Positions 51,236 through 60,557 of a stretch of 64,000 nucleotides of DNA are shown here, one piece after another. A program made the translations under genes and the position numbers. The notes under the pieces are model-generated. The model did no database searches and was not told the origin of the DNA. It saw nothing but the letters and a program-made list of their open reading frames with translations. The first letter of the stretch is position 1, and each line of letters opens with the position of its first letter. The stretch is from Clostridiales bacterium (GTDB lineage: Bacteria; Bacillota; Clostridia; Lachnospirales; Lachnospiraceae): NCBI GenBank assembly GCA_020859985.1, contig JAJBVD010000023.1:1-64000 (forward strand). Reading direction: 5' to 3'.

Positions 51236-54200
51236 TAATGGAATGGTAATTCATCCGGATAGACAGGATATAATCCATACTCTCCTGTTTCCCAGAAAGG
51301 TTCGGGCATCGGATCATCACTCAGGAACATCTCAACGTCCATATCTGATGACACCGCCATAGTAGCCTCGGCATCATCAACCAGTTTCGTGTAATACGAT
51401 TTGTCGATCTTGTCCTTCATGTCGAGATTCTGAACCATTTCGGATTCCAACCAGCGATAACCCTTAGCTCCCTGTGCATAGGAATACTTATCGTCTCGTT
51501 TGGCCATGAGCAGACCTCCACCACAACCGGATATAATAGGACAGAACAGACCTACCTTTCCAACAAAGTGATAATCATGTCCTTTCTCTATCTCCGGAAG
51601 CAGCCGTTCACACTCAGCCTCCCAAGTCGTATCTGATAATTCTCCCTTGCGGTATTTTCCGTCCAGCTTCCAATACTCTTTCTCCAGAGCATCCACATTC
51701 GGAAGATTCTCGTTGGTATCCAGATATAATGCGTCACCTTTGTCAATAGCAAAGGTTTCACACATATCTTTAAATAAAATAGGCTCCTTAGAGAACAGAG
51801 TCTTATGCACATACGGAACCGCGAACTGCTTACCGGTTGCTGTCCACCAAATCCACTTTTTCTCATCTTTGTCCCAATGTGCTTCTTTATACTTGGCAAT
51901 ATAAACTGCATCGTTAACTAAACACATCCGGTCATAGGTTGCCTCGTGCTCGAACGTATACCCATATTCCTTTGCGAAATCCATGCAGAACTGAATTATC
52001 TCGGGTGTAGCGTTCGGAATCTTTATAGAATCCGTCTTGATATGCGCTACAATGAATCCTCTTTTCTGGACTTCCTCTTTCAGTTTGGTCATGAACAGAG
52101 CACCACGCTTTGCCACTATGTTGTCGATGTTGTTCGGATCACGGAATCGGTTCTTATAAGTAGCTGCAGTTTGACCGTACACTGCATTAATCATTATCTT
52201 AAACGACTGAGCCAAAGCCTTTGAGTCCTCTTCGTCGTTCAGATATTTAGCAAGTTTTCCATCAAACATCTTTCTTGCTGTATCGAAGTCTTTGTGCTTG
52301 ATGGCAATTCTGGCATCTACGAGCTCCTTAAATCTTGCAGTATAATATGGGCCAAATGCTACTTCTGCAATAATGCTGTGTGGATGCATTGACGCGATGT
52401 CCAACAGAGCTACATCCGAATACATTCCCGGTTCAGCATAGACCCGTCCTCCTTCACCCACTTCTTGCCCCAGATAAGTTGACTTGTGTTTAAACTTGTC
52501 ATACGTATAACCCGGGAAGAATGGTAATACGCTCCATCCATCCGGCAGGTTCATTCCGTTCTGATATGTTTGATACGTCGGGTTACCATCAGCGTCAAAC
52601 ACTCTGAACACATAATCTTTACCGTATTTATCCAGCAAGTCATCAGACCAAGGAACCGGTTTAGACATATCACGATAATTGAACTGACTTTGCGGTTCTT
52701 TATCGTCTTCGAATACAAACTGCTGAGACAATTGATTTGTAGAGCTATTCGCAGTCATATCTGTTAAATCAGCAGCCATCTCCCTTGTCTCGTAGTCGCT
52801 TTTCTGTTCGTTAAACACTGCCTCAGTTGCAAGAACATCATTATCACAATACTCGGCAACTTTAGGCCACATTTCTTCCGGAACAGGCTGATCCCACGGT
52901 AAACCAAGCTCCTGATGGTGAATACCAAGTTCAATCTCCCATTTCTTCAAGCTCTGTTTCTTCGAGCAGAAATCATAGACATCCGTATAGCTCAGATTCC
53001 ATGCGCTGCCAAAGAACGGACCTTGCTCACCTTTCTTAGTAGATATAATTTGCTGAGACAATCGGTAGAGCTGTTCGTTGTTATAACCCAGCTCGCCTCT
53101 TGCGTACAGTATATGGTTGTCGTACCGTTTGTTGTTGAAACCAACCAGCTTGTACTTAAACAGCTTTCTTACCTCATCAGGTGATGGATTGATCATCCGC
53201 ATGACTTTCTCGTTTTCACCCAAGAACTTCCAGTTGATAAGAAACAGATTCGGGAAGACCTCACAGTCAAATATAACTATCTTGTCTTCCTCGGATTCTA
53301 CCTCATCAACCGGCTCATCTGACCGGAAGTGCATGTCACAAACTTTGTTCATGCAATACTCTGCCTGATTGGTGCTGTTGGCCGCGAAGGATATAATTGC
53401 CTCCTCCATGTCGCTAACGTCGTACTTCATGCCGCTGTTGTACGCATTCTCCAGATCCTTGAATATAAAGTCGATGCTGCACTTGGTACTGCTCTGATAC
53501 TCTTTATTCAGGTTCTTTTTAATAAGCGTCCTCAGGGCTTTCTCATTCTTTATTCCCTCGAAATCTACCACGTCTTTGCCCCCTTTCAATGGTAATCCCG
53601 AACTGATAGTTGCTATTGGCAGGTCATTACAGAGAGTCAGCTTCCTCCTCAACGAACTCTTACCTGTAAAGACCTTTACCTCAATATGGTCGTCATACAC
53701 TAAACTGAGCTGAGAAACGTCTCCGTTGTAAATATAATGCAGGTGAATTCCTTGTCCGCTCTTGCTCAGTTCTGCGTATGTTGCCGGCCAGTGTTTTGCT
53801 GCTTCAATGTTCCGTTCGAGACATTTGTTTCCATCGTCGTCCGGAATATCAAAGTCAATTACTATGTGATTCTCTGGCGGCCGAATATAATGCGTCTTAC
53901 TCGTGTCAATGTCTTTCAGAGTTGTTTTAACAAAGTCCCAGCCGTGACGCGGTTTCTCTTCATCATTCGCGTACTGAGCCGGGCAATCCGATAAGACTGT
54001 GTCCAAAATTGAATACATTGCCCTGAAGTCCACGATGGGTGATAACTCACTGTCTTGTCCTTCGTCGGGCTGAGATCCATTTCCGTCAAATATCTCGTAC
54101 TTGAATCCGCTGTAGTAGTTCCTAACTCTGGTTCCATCGGATAGAGTCTTCCTGTCGTCCCAGTGTTTGAAATAAGACTTCAACTCCTCTCTGAACAACC

Positions 54201-55395
54201 GCTGTGTCAACGGATAATTCACACGAGCTTCATCGCAGTATTTCTTATAGCTGTCCCATGCAGATTTCATGGTTACTCCGTCGTCTTTCTTGAAGTCGAA
54301 GTACATTTCCTCCACATAGTTGAAGAAGTCGTTTGTAACTGACATCATCCGGATTGGCTGATAGCTGTCGTATCTATTCGGTTCGCTCAAATATAATTCC
54401 TTACATTTCCATGCGATTCCACCCAGTTCAAACTTCACCTGCTTTGTCAGCCGGTTGTACTCTTTTATTGGCAGTTTTCTTCCGGATGGCTCGACGTCGA
54501 TCAATCGTCTTGTAAGACCAGACTTGGCATCTGTAATCTTAACCGGTTCGTTCGTACCAATATAAAGAAAGCACTTAAACCGGGTGGAATAAGTGCTTCT
54601 GAATTTCTCGTTTACAGTCATTTCCTCATGAGAGACCAGACTGTTAATCCGAGTGTTGTTCTCAATCCGTGATAATTTCCCATCGTGCTCAATTGCAACC
54701 AGCGGGTTTGTCTTAAAAGCTTCCAAAGCAAAAGCGTCGTTTGAAGAACCGAGTGCCTGTGAGTTGAATACACAGTAATACCCCTCAAACAACTGCTGAA
54801 TGATGTTCAGGATGGTGGACTTACCGGTACCTGCGCCACCATAGAACACCATGAACTTCTGCAGAAACTTAGACTCACCGGTTACGATTGCTCCGATGCT
54901 CCACTCGATTTTCTCCCGTTCTTCCGGTTCGTACAGAGTGGATATAATTTTGTCCCACGAAGGAGTCTCGCAAGCCCCCAGCGGATAATTCAACCGATGA
55001 CTTGCGTAGTCCTCTTTCTTCACATCAGTGTTGGAGAATATAAGTCTCTCATCCAACTGATGGTAATTGTCTCGTAGTTGCTTCTGACAATACTTGTGCC
55101 ATTTGTCAATCTGACCTGAATCCGCATCCCACAAATATAATGGCTTGATGAGGTCTTCAGGATGAGTTGATCGCAGTTCTTCAGCTTTATCCCGCACAAT
55201 ATCATCAATCTGTCGCAACGCATCTTCTTCATCAACGGACCATCTCTGATCGTTCTCGACCCAGACAGCATAGAAATCTCCGCCTCGTATCATGAGGTCT
55301 TCTGATTTCTTTTTGCCATAAGTCTTAAATGCCGGTGAGACCTCGATGATACCCTGTTTCGGAGACTTAATTTTTACGCTAACAAAGTCAAGCAT
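51235..55395 (-). CDS. Single-chain replicase: SF3 helicase, AEP primase and family B DNA polymerase
   Basis: 1386 residues. About 140-430: D5/P4-like SF3 helicase, Walker A FYGGAGTGKST (184-194), sensor segment YIGTNEPVKITDAKSGLTRR. About 500-620: archaeo-eukaryotic primase, acidic pair IDFDIPDD (513-520) and SKSGQGIHLHYIY (544-556). About 705-865: DnaQ-like exonuclease, FDCEVFPN (709-716), FNNKRYDN, YCDNDVLATEAVF. About 990-1250: family B polymerase, motif A LDIASMHPHS (998-1007), motif B KIMINAVYG (1066-1074), motif C HIKTDS (1118-1123; usual DTDS, the first Asp is Lys). It should unwind, prime, copy and proofread in one protein. AATATAA motifs recur through it about every 280 bases. Confidence 0.9.
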   Translation of the reverse strand: MLDFVSVKIKSPKQGIIEVSPAFKTYGKKKSEDLMIRGGDFYAVWVENDQRWSVDEEDALRQIDDIVRDKAEELRSTHPEDLIKPLYLWDADSGQIDKWHKYCQKQLRDNYHQLDERLIFSNTDVKKEDYASHRLNYPLGACETPSWDKIISTLYEPEEREKIEWSIGAIVTGESKFLQKFMVFYGGAGTGKSTILNIIQQLFEGYYCVFNSQALGSSNDAFALEAFKTNPLVAIEHDGKLSRIENNTRINSLVSHEEMTVNEKFRSTYSTRFKCFLYIGTNEPVKITDAKSGLTRRLIDVEPSGRKLPIKEYNRLTKQVKFELGGIAWKCKELYLSEPNRYDSYQPIRMMSVTNDFFNYVEEMYFDFKKDDGVTMKSAWDSYKKYCDEARVNYPLTQRLFREELKSYFKHWDDRKTLSDGTRVRNYYSGFKYEIFDGNGSQPDEGQDSELSPIVDFRAMYSILDTVLSDCPAQYANDEEKPRHGWDFVKTTLKDIDTSKTHYIRPPENHIVIDFDIPDDDGNKCLERNIEAAKHWPATYAELSKSGQGIHLHYIYNGDVSQLSLVYDDHIEVKVFTGKSSLRRKLTLCNDLPIATISSGLPLKGGKDVVDFEGIKNEKALRTLIKKNLNKEYQSSTKCSIDFIFKDLENAYNSGMKYDVSDMEEAIISFAANSTNQAEYCMNKVCDMHFRSDEPVDEVESEEDKIVIFDCEVFPNLFLINWKFLGENEKVMRMINPSPDEVRKLFKYKLVGFNNKRYDNHILYARGELGYNNEQLYRLSQQIISTKKGEQGPFFGSAWNLSYTDVYDFCSKKQSLKKWEIELGIHHQELGLPWDQPVPEEMWPKVAEYCDNDVLATEAVFNEQKSDYETREMAADLTDMTANSSTNQLSQQFVFEDDKEPQSQFNYRDMSKPVPWSDDLLDKYGKDYVFRVFDADGNPTYQTYQNGMNLPDGWSVLPFFPGYTYDKFKHKSTYLGQEVGEGGRVYAEPGMYSDVALLDIASMHPHSIIAEVAFGPYYTARFKELVDARIAIKHKDFDTARKMFDGKLAKYLNDEEDSKALAQSFKIMINAVYGQTAATYKNRFRDPNNIDNIVAKRGALFMTKLKEEVQKRGFIVAHIKTDSIKIPNATPEIIQFCMDFAKEYGYTFEHEATYDRMCLVNDAVYIAKYKEAHWDKDEKKWIWWTATGKQFAVPYVHKTLFSKEPILFKDMCETFAIDKGDALYLDTNENLPNVDALEKEYWKLDGKYRKGELSDTTWEAECERLLPEIEKGHDYHFVGKVGLFCPIISGCGGGLLMAKRDDKYSYAQGAKGYRWLESEMVQNLDMKDKIDKSYYTKLVDDAEATMAVSSDMDVEMFLSDDPMPEPFWETGEYGLYPVYPDELPFH

Positions 55396-55417
55396 TTCAT
55401 TTCCGGTCCTCCTTTCG

Positions 55418-55912
55418 TCAACGGCGAAGACTCAGATACCAGTAGTTCATCTGATACCAAATCTCTACCTGTCTCAAATCTCCCTCGTAACCGGGAATGT
55501 AGAACAAACCACCGCATCCATCCGGGTCGTATTCTCGTCTCAAGAACATCTCGATAGTCCTCATAGTAATACCACGGTTGAAATCATCATCCGTCATATC
55601 ACTTAAGGTCAGACTCTTTATCATGTTCTTGAACCACCACGATGCTCGACTGTGCTCGGGATTATCCGTGAGATGCTGGTCACAGCGGATAGCCAAAGCA
55701 ACCATCATCTCAAGTACTGAACATCCAGTGCCTCGAAAGTACCCTGCGGTTTTCCGCAGCTCAAGTCCATCTGATTCTCGATTCTTATCCATTTCGAGAA
55801 TATAATCAAACGGAACGTAGTCAAGATACTCAAGAAGATTCTGATACTGGCCTGTGTCGAACTCATCCGGATCGTCAATCTGCTCTAACATCCAAAGAAA
55901 GTAATCACTCAT
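55418..55912 (-). CDS. Conserved early protein, unknown
   Basis: The 164 residues start MSDYFLWMLEQIDDPDEFD and contain GTGCSVLEMMVALAIRCD and CGGLFYIPGYEGDLRQVEIW. I know this pattern from other clostridial and streptococcal phages next to replication genes. Function unknown. Confidence 0.65.
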   Translation of the reverse strand: MSDYFLWMLEQIDDPDEFDTGQYQNLLEYLDYVPFDYILEMDKNRESDGLELRKTAGYFRGTGCSVLEMMVALAIRCDQHLTDNPEHSRASWWFKNMIKSLTLSDMTDDDFNRGITMRTIEMFLRREYDPDGCGGLFYIPGYEGDLRQVEIWYQMNYWYLSLRR

Positions 55913-56542
55913 TTAATCCTCCAATCTCTTAGTTTTCGGCTTCTTGGCGTTGACCTCTTTCCAAGTCCTCTGGTCAAGAAGAACCTCGTAATCAATCTTC
56001 CGATTCTCATTCCGGACATGAATAGAGTCTTCCTCATACTCTCCGAAATGAGTCAGAATCTCCTTATCGCCGAGGATAGTGCTCATGTCCTCAATCTTGT
56101 TGCTGTCATTATCCGTGAGAACGCCATCCGCGAAATATAACAATGTCCGCGTCTCCCAGCCAAGCCCATCATCTGCATGCTCGTCGAACTGCTCCGGTGA
56201 GATAATATAAGGTGGAATCCAGTCTTTCTTCATTGGTGTTCTGTTCGTCTTTTCTCCCGGATTATCACCAGAATACTTGACGTAGCCCTCAGACTGTACA
56301 CGCTTACGGTACTCTTTCATATCCGCATCTTTATTCTCTACAGTCTCACCGGCCTTACGGATTTTTTCTGCTTTCTCAGGTTCTCCGTCCTCTTCGGCTT
56401 TCTTCATGTAAATGTTACGGATTTCCTCTACCTCTTTCTGCTTCTCATTCTCGAAATGCTTCTTCATAGCCAGAATCGAGGTACCAGCACCAACTGCAGC
56501 ACCAGTAAAAACACCAATAACTACTTCAGCTCCTGTACTCAT
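55913..56542 (-). CDS. Membrane-anchored early protein, unknown
   Basis: One N-terminal glycine-rich span (VVIGVFTGAAVGAGTSILAM), a charged coiled coil and a soluble domain (WIPPYIISPEQFDEHADDG...) with the end of a DUF-like module. It lies in a block of related membrane proteins (55.9-62.9 kb). Confidence 0.55.
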   Translation of the reverse strand: MSTGAEVVIGVFTGAAVGAGTSILAMKKHFENEKQKEVEEIRNIYMKKAEEDGEPEKAEKIRKAGETVENKDADMKEYRKRVQSEGYVKYSGDNPGEKTNRTPMKKDWIPPYIISPEQFDEHADDGLGWETRTLLYFADGVLTDNDSNKIEDMSTILGDKEILTHFGEYEEDSIHVRNENRKIDYEVLLDQRTWKEVNAKKPKTKRLED

Positions 56543-56557
56543 AATTAACCCCTTTCG

Positions 56558-57568
56558 TTATGCTGCTACTCTCTTGTTAATATAACCCAGAATGTTACCC
56601 TCCACATTCGGATCAATCATCCATATATTCTCACGCTTTGCATCCGGGTCAAGAGGATTGAACGGCTCGATCACTTCCTGAATCCGCAGGTCAAGTAAAT
56701 CTGTGTCAGAATGTGAAGGACGAATTCTGCTATCCGGATCGTAAATCCATCCAGCCATCTGACCATAGTCAACAATTGGCATTCCCAGCTCCTGATATAC
56801 CTCATTCAGGAACAGATAGCCTCTTGCTTTCAGCAGATTATTAAGATTCTCGTAACTGCATTTAAGGAAGTCTTCGTTGTACATGTGGTTTCTCTTGTAG
56901 TAGATGCTGGTTTGCTTGTTAAAATATCTTGCATACATACTACCCGGAGCATTGCTCAACGCAGAATATGTTGTCTGCTTCTCCGTTACAGTCTTGCCGT
57001 TCTCGTCCTTTGTCTTCACATCCACAGTCTCGGATTCCAGATTATAATGGATTTCTTTTTCCGCAGTTTCTCCAATCCGGGCAGCCACTCTTTCGCGGTA
57101 ATCCGAGAACTCCTGACTCAAAGCTGTGAACGCGGATGACAGAGCTACATTCCTTTTCTGCAGGATGTTGTTACTTGACAGAAAGCAGGTCAGACTCAAT
57201 CCGATCAGACACACAGCCGGCGCATACAGCTTAACGAACTTCAAGCCAGTCCGGAAATACGTATAAGTCAGATCTTTCTGGACGCTCTTCTTCGCTTCCG
57301 CTCCCTCTGAGGTGTTATCCTCACTATCAATCGCTTCGTTCTCCTCAGCTTCCTGATCGTGGATTTCACCAACTGCTTTACAATGCTCGTCAATGACGTC
57401 ATCTACCTTGCGGGACGCCATACAAGCAACTACAACACCACCGATAAGTGTAACCACACCACCGGCAATAAGCAGCTCAGGACTGTGAGCCTGAACCTTA
57501 AGTCCCAGCATACCAGTGCTTCTACTGATGCTGGTAGTAAGATTTGAAATTGCATTCTTGATACTCAT
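56558..57568 (-). CDS. DUF6353-like membrane protein, copy 1
   Basis: 336 residues from ATG 57568 (MSIKNAISNL). Spans HSPELLIAGGVVTLIGGVVV and LYAPAVCLIGLSLTCFL flank an acidic linker, and a soluble C-terminal domain contains SYENLNNLLKARGYLFLNEVYQELGMP. The same layout and end motif occur at 58902. These proteins are phage-encoded inner-membrane proteins with no known role. Confidence 0.65.
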   Translation of the reverse strand: MSIKNAISNLTTSISRSTGMLGLKVQAHSPELLIAGGVVTLIGGVVVACMASRKVDDVIDEHCKAVGEIHDQEAEENEAIDSEDNTSEGAEAKKSVQKDLTYTYFRTGLKFVKLYAPAVCLIGLSLTCFLSSNNILQKRNVALSSAFTALSQEFSDYRERVAARIGETAEKEIHYNLESETVDVKTKDENGKTVTEKQTTYSALSNAPGSMYARYFNKQTSIYYKRNHMYNEDFLKCSYENLNNLLKARGYLFLNEVYQELGMPIVDYGQMAGWIYDPDSRIRPSHSDTDLLDLRIQEVIEPFNPLDPDAKRENIWMIDPNVEGNILGYINKRVAA

Positions 57569-57593
57569 AGATTTATTCCTCCTTGAAATATAA

Positions 57594-58217
57594 TTAATCA
57601 ATCGCTACCGCAGTAGGCAGGTCAATCAGATAACCGTCACGAGTTGATGTAATCTTGGCCGAAGACACATTTGTCCAACCATACTTGCAATCTGTGTAAT
57701 CCGAACCTAAACCACACAGATCATACAGGTCTCGAACAGTGGCAATACCGTACCGCTTGATGAGGTCTTCCAACCCGATGATAATATCTTCAGCTTCTCT
57801 CCGGGTTGGTGTGATAATATCTCGGTAGTCGTATTGTCTCCTAGTTACAGTTCGTCGTTCATCTCTGTGCCTTTCCCGTTCCCTGTCGTCATATGACCGA
57901 GAATAATTGTAGCGAGAAGCAGATGTCCTTTCCTTGGGTCTGCCTTTCTCACCATAGAATATAACGTCAACACAGGCGTCCAAAGAATCTGCCATAAACT
58001 TCTTGACTTTCGGAATGAATACCTCATTCACCAGATGTTCTCCGATGTTCGAGATATCATCCGCAAAGAAAGCTCCTGCCAGTTTTCTCATCTTGTTGTT
58101 CTTAGCCACAACCTTACCGTCTACAACTTTGCGGACAACACGTTTTTCTTCCTGTTCAGAGGATGATGCTTCACTCTTTTCTCTATAGCTGTCTGTGTTA
58201 GGTCTGATTTCGTCCAT
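57594..58217 (-). CDS. Early protein with C-terminal YGIATVRDLYDLCG domain
   Basis: The middle is a highly charged Arg/Glu region (DDRERERHRDERRTV). The C-terminal 75 residues share the domain of 45886 (LIKRYGIATVRDLYDLCG; SDYTDCKYGWTNV) and end in a beta pair. It is common in clostridial phages. Function unknown. Confidence 0.65.
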   Translation of the reverse strand: MDEIRPNTDSYREKSEASSSEQEEKRVVRKVVDGKVVAKNNKMRKLAGAFFADDISNIGEHLVNEVFIPKVKKFMADSLDACVDVIFYGEKGRPKERTSASRYNYSRSYDDRERERHRDERRTVTRRQYDYRDIITPTRREAEDIIIGLEDLIKRYGIATVRDLYDLCGLGSDYTDCKYGWTNVSSAKITSTRDGYLIDLPTAVAID

Positions 58218-58416
58218 AGATGCCCTCCTCCACTAATATAATTTTGCCGGGTAATCCAATCTGGGCCGCGGCAAGTCTGTTGTTACGTACCTTGAACTGG
58301 TAAGCAAGATTTGAGCGGGCTTTTTTCTCACTCACAGCTCTGGTCGATCCGTGCCAGCTATTACAAATACACCTACCGTACTCTGTTACTGGCCCGCTGT
58401 ATGAATATTCGTTCAT
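58198..58416 (-). CDS. Conserved small phage protein
   Basis: 72 residues from ATG 58416: MNEYSYSGPVTEYGRCI and GSTRAVSEKKARSNLAYQFK. This pattern is widespread in Firmicutes phages. The start follows AGGAGG and a terminator; the stop overlaps the next gene by 20 bases. Confidence 0.65.
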   Translation of the reverse strand: MNEYSYSGPVTEYGRCICNSWHGSTRAVSEKKARSNLAYQFKVRNNRLAAAQIGLPGKIILVEEGIYGRNQT

Positions 58417-58433
58417 GCTGCACCTCCTGTAAA

Positions 58434-58470
58434 AACAAAAAGGCAAGCCCATGTAGGACTCACCTTTTAC
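58434..58470 (-). terminator. Terminator inside the early operon
   Basis: AAGG..AGTCC pairs with GGGCT..CCTT, followed by TTTTTGTTTTT on the minus strand. The next gene starts 18 bases downstream, so readthrough or attenuation is likely. Confidence 0.7.
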
Positions 58471-58487
58471 TTGGTTAGAATATAACC

Positions 58488-58844
58488 TTACTTCTTCTTC
58501 CGGGACTTACCCTGAACGTTTTCTTTCTGCTCAGGTTCCTCGGTTGACTCCTGATTGTCAATGTCCTCGGCTTCTGCCTCTGCGACACATCCGTCCTTGT
58601 CCGGTTTTACCTTTCTCTTGGCAGCAAGGCCCCGCCCAAAGTTGATTGCCTTACGTGCACCCCATTCGATACCTTTTCCAACAACGTATCCTCCGAATGC
58701 TAATCCACCAATCACCAATGCGGTGCCAAAGCCGCCACCAGAATTGCTTTCCGGCTGAACATCTGTGTTCTCAGATTCCACCTCGTCTACATCCGTTACC
58801 GGAATCTCCTCAAGTTCCACATAGCTTCTTTCTTCCTCGTTCAT
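58488..58844 (-). CDS. Glycine-rich membrane protein, unknown
   Basis: 118 residues: an acidic N-terminus, one glycine-rich span (GFGTALVIGGLAFGGYVVGKG), a basic helix and a Lys/Arg end. The type occurs next to DUF6353-like proteins. Confidence 0.55.
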   Translation of the reverse strand: MNEEERSYVELEEIPVTDVDEVESENTDVQPESNSGGGFGTALVIGGLAFGGYVVGKGIEWGARKAINFGRGLAAKRKVKPDKDGCVAEAEAEDIDNQESTEEPEQKENVQGKSRKKK

Positions 58845-58883
58845 AGTTTTGTTCTCCTTTCGTTATATAAAGTTTATTTCTTC

Positions 58884-58911
58884 CATAATAAAGCTTGCAA
58901 ATTATGCGTAA
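58884..58911 (-). repeat. Early intergenic element, copy 4
   Basis: TTACGCATAATTTGCA...TTATGG on the minus strand. The stop codon of the upstream gene lies within it. Confidence 0.7.
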
Positions 58912-59729
58912 CGCCGACGGAAGTCATATGTAGGCCCTTTTGGAATATAATCAATGCAGGCACAAGTTCTTCCGTCACGGGTGAATATTGCATCAAAGCT
59001 CGGTTCAAACTGTCCGTCCTCAACCGTCCAGCCCAAATCATCGCCGATACTTGTAGAGGGTAAGCCCAACTCAGAATATAATTCATTCAGCGTGATGTAC
59101 ATTTCGTTTATCATCCGCATATTCAGATTGTTAAAGCACTTTTGAATAAATTCTCGATCTGAGTAGAACAGACAGTTTTGAGTTGGTTCAAAGAATAACT
59201 GTGTTCCTCTTCCAGTTACAATGATATCGTCGTCGGATAGATTAGACTCGAATTTCTTGTCCAGTTGCTCTTTACTTACCGCAGCCTTGATTTCTTTCTC
59301 TTTCTTCGGTCCGACAGTCTCCAATGCTTTTTCCTGATATAATTTCAACTGCGAAGCCGATAGAGTTGCTGCTGTGACAACTGCATCCATTCGGTGTCGC
59401 TTGATTGTGTAACCACCAATGATACACCCGACGGATATAATCTCTATTGCCGCAACCGGAACGACTGTCTTCCAAACTGCTTTTGCGGTTTCTGCAGGTG
59501 TCAGCTCAACTTCTTCAACCTCTTTCTCAATCTCATCTGCCTTGTCCTGCTTGGCCACTTCAATCTCATCATCTACCTTACGAGATGCTTTCCAAGCCAT
59601 AACAGCGCCGGTTACAAGACCAATAGTCCCAGCCGCTATAAGTAATGCAGGACTTGCTTCTCTGGCATTCTCCAAACCGGTTTTAACCAGCGTTTCGATT
59701 GTGTTTGTATTAATAGTTGGTAGTTTCAT
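58902..59729 (-). CDS. DUF6353-like membrane protein, copy 2
   Basis: 275 residues from ATG 59729 (MKLPTINTNTIET). Spans ALLIAAGTIGLVTGAVMAW and VVPVAAIEIISVGCIIGGY, then SREFIQ-like and NNLNMRMINEMYITLNELYSELGLP, as in copy 1. The final part contains TCACIDYIPKG. Paralogy with 56558 is seen in layout and motifs more than identity. Confidence 0.65.
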   Translation of the reverse strand: MKLPTINTNTIETLVKTGLENAREASPALLIAAGTIGLVTGAVMAWKASRKVDDEIEVAKQDKADEIEKEVEEVELTPAETAKAVWKTVVPVAAIEIISVGCIIGGYTIKRHRMDAVVTAATLSASQLKLYQEKALETVGPKKEKEIKAAVSKEQLDKKFESNLSDDDIIVTGRGTQLFFEPTQNCLFYSDREFIQKCFNNLNMRMINEMYITLNELYSELGLPSTSIGDDLGWTVEDGQFEPSFDAIFTRDGRTCACIDYIPKGPTYDFRRRYA

Positions 59730-60021
59730 AATTAAATTCCTCCTCGTAAACATCTGCGCACAAGTCATAAATATAATTCGCTTCATCAAAAGCCGGAGAG
59801 AACACAGAGTTCATACACTGATACTCGTCCATCAGACAAACGAATTCTTCCAGTTTTGTCATAATCGGACAAGTGTCAGGACAACTTACTATGTCATACA
59901 GCTGATCCAACGCCCAGCCTTTGTAACTCCATTGTGAAAATTCAGCTTTTTTCCAATATACCGGCCTGTGCGTTTTGTGCCAGCGTATCTCTTCCATGAT
60001 TACTTCTTGATATTTATTCAT
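59710..60021 (-). CDS. Early protein, unknown
   Basis: 103 residues, helical, Trp/Tyr-rich (RWHKTHRPVYWKKAEFSQW) with several cysteines. Start ATG 60021 after AAGGGGGC; overlaps the next start by 20 bases. Confidence 0.5.
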   Translation of the reverse strand: MNKYQEVIMEEIRWHKTHRPVYWKKAEFSQWSYKGWALDQLYDIVSCPDTCPIMTKLEEFVCLMDEYQCMNSVFSPAFDEANYIYDLCADVYEEEFNYETTNY

Positions 60022-60060
60022 ATTTGCCCCCTTTGACTCGTGCAAAGATGAAAGGGCATG

Positions 60061-60201
60061 TTACTCGCCCTTAGACTCTTCTTCAGAGCCGTTGCTAGTT
60101 GCTTTCTCAGATAGTTTTTGGTTCTGGATAATCAACTGTCCAGCTGCACTAATTAGTGAACCAGCCAGAAATATAATGTATCCGCCAATCTTCTTACTCA
60201 T
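60061..60201 (-). CDS. 46-residue membrane protein
   Basis: One span (IGGYIIFLAGSLISAAGQLII) and a Glu/Ser tail. ATG 60201 follows AGGAGG. The longer open frame overlaps the upstream gene and is rejected. Confidence 0.55.
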   Translation of the reverse strand: MSKKIGGYIIFLAGSLISAAGQLIIQNQKLSEKATSNGSEEESKGE

Positions 60202-60216
60202 AGCAATCCCTCCTTT

Positions 60217-60244
60217 CATAAGGCTAACTGTAAGAAATGCGAAA
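60217..60244 (-). repeat. Early intergenic element, copy 5
   Basis: TTTCGCATTTCTTACAG...TTATGA, then AAGGAGG, on the minus strand. Confidence 0.7.
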
Positions 60245-60272
60245 CTAAGAGGCCCAATTACCCGGCCTCCAG
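60245..60272 (-). terminator. Terminator directly before intergenic element 5
   Basis: GAGGCC and GGCCTC form a 6-bp stem with a short loop, followed by TTAGTTTC on the minus strand. Confidence 0.6.
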
Positions 60273-60278
60273 TCTGAG

Positions 60279-60443
60279 TTACTTCTTCTTTCTGATGGCT
60301 TTCCATAATGCCTTAGCCACCATCGCAAATACCGCTATGTCCAGAAATAACCATCCGAATAGCAATGTTCCTCCTCCGAGAATCAACGCTACAGGGATAA
60401 GTATCAGTAATAACAGTACCGCCAAAATTGCTAATATAATCAT
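60279..60443 (-). CDS. 54-residue membrane protein
   Basis: Almost wholly hydrophobic (IILAILAVLLLLILIPVAL; LFGWLFLDIAVFAMVA) with a basic end (RKKK). ATG 60443 follows AGGAGG. An early motif copy overlaps its start. Confidence 0.6.
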   Translation of the reverse strand: MIILAILAVLLLLILIPVALILGGGTLLFGWLFLDIAVFAMVAKALWKAIRKKK

Positions 60444-60471
60444 TGCTCAACCACCTCCTTTGTTAGTCTCT

Positions 60472-60499
60472 CATAAAGAGACCTGCAAAAAATGCGCAA
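60472..60499 (-). repeat. Early intergenic element, copy 6
   Basis: TTGCGCATTTTTTGCAG...TTATGAGAG. Here GTCTCT and AGAGAC form a hairpin around TTATG. Confidence 0.7.
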
Positions 60500-60540
60500 T
60501 AAAAAAAAAGGAGCCCACTGCTGTCAAGTGAGCCCTTTCG
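60500..60540 (-). terminator. Terminator of the DUF6591-like gene
   Basis: GGGCTCACT pairs with AGTGGGCTC, with two wobble pairs, followed by CTTTTTTTTT. Element 6 starts right after the T run. Confidence 0.75.
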
Positions 60541-60557
60541 GATTGGTGTAAATATAA

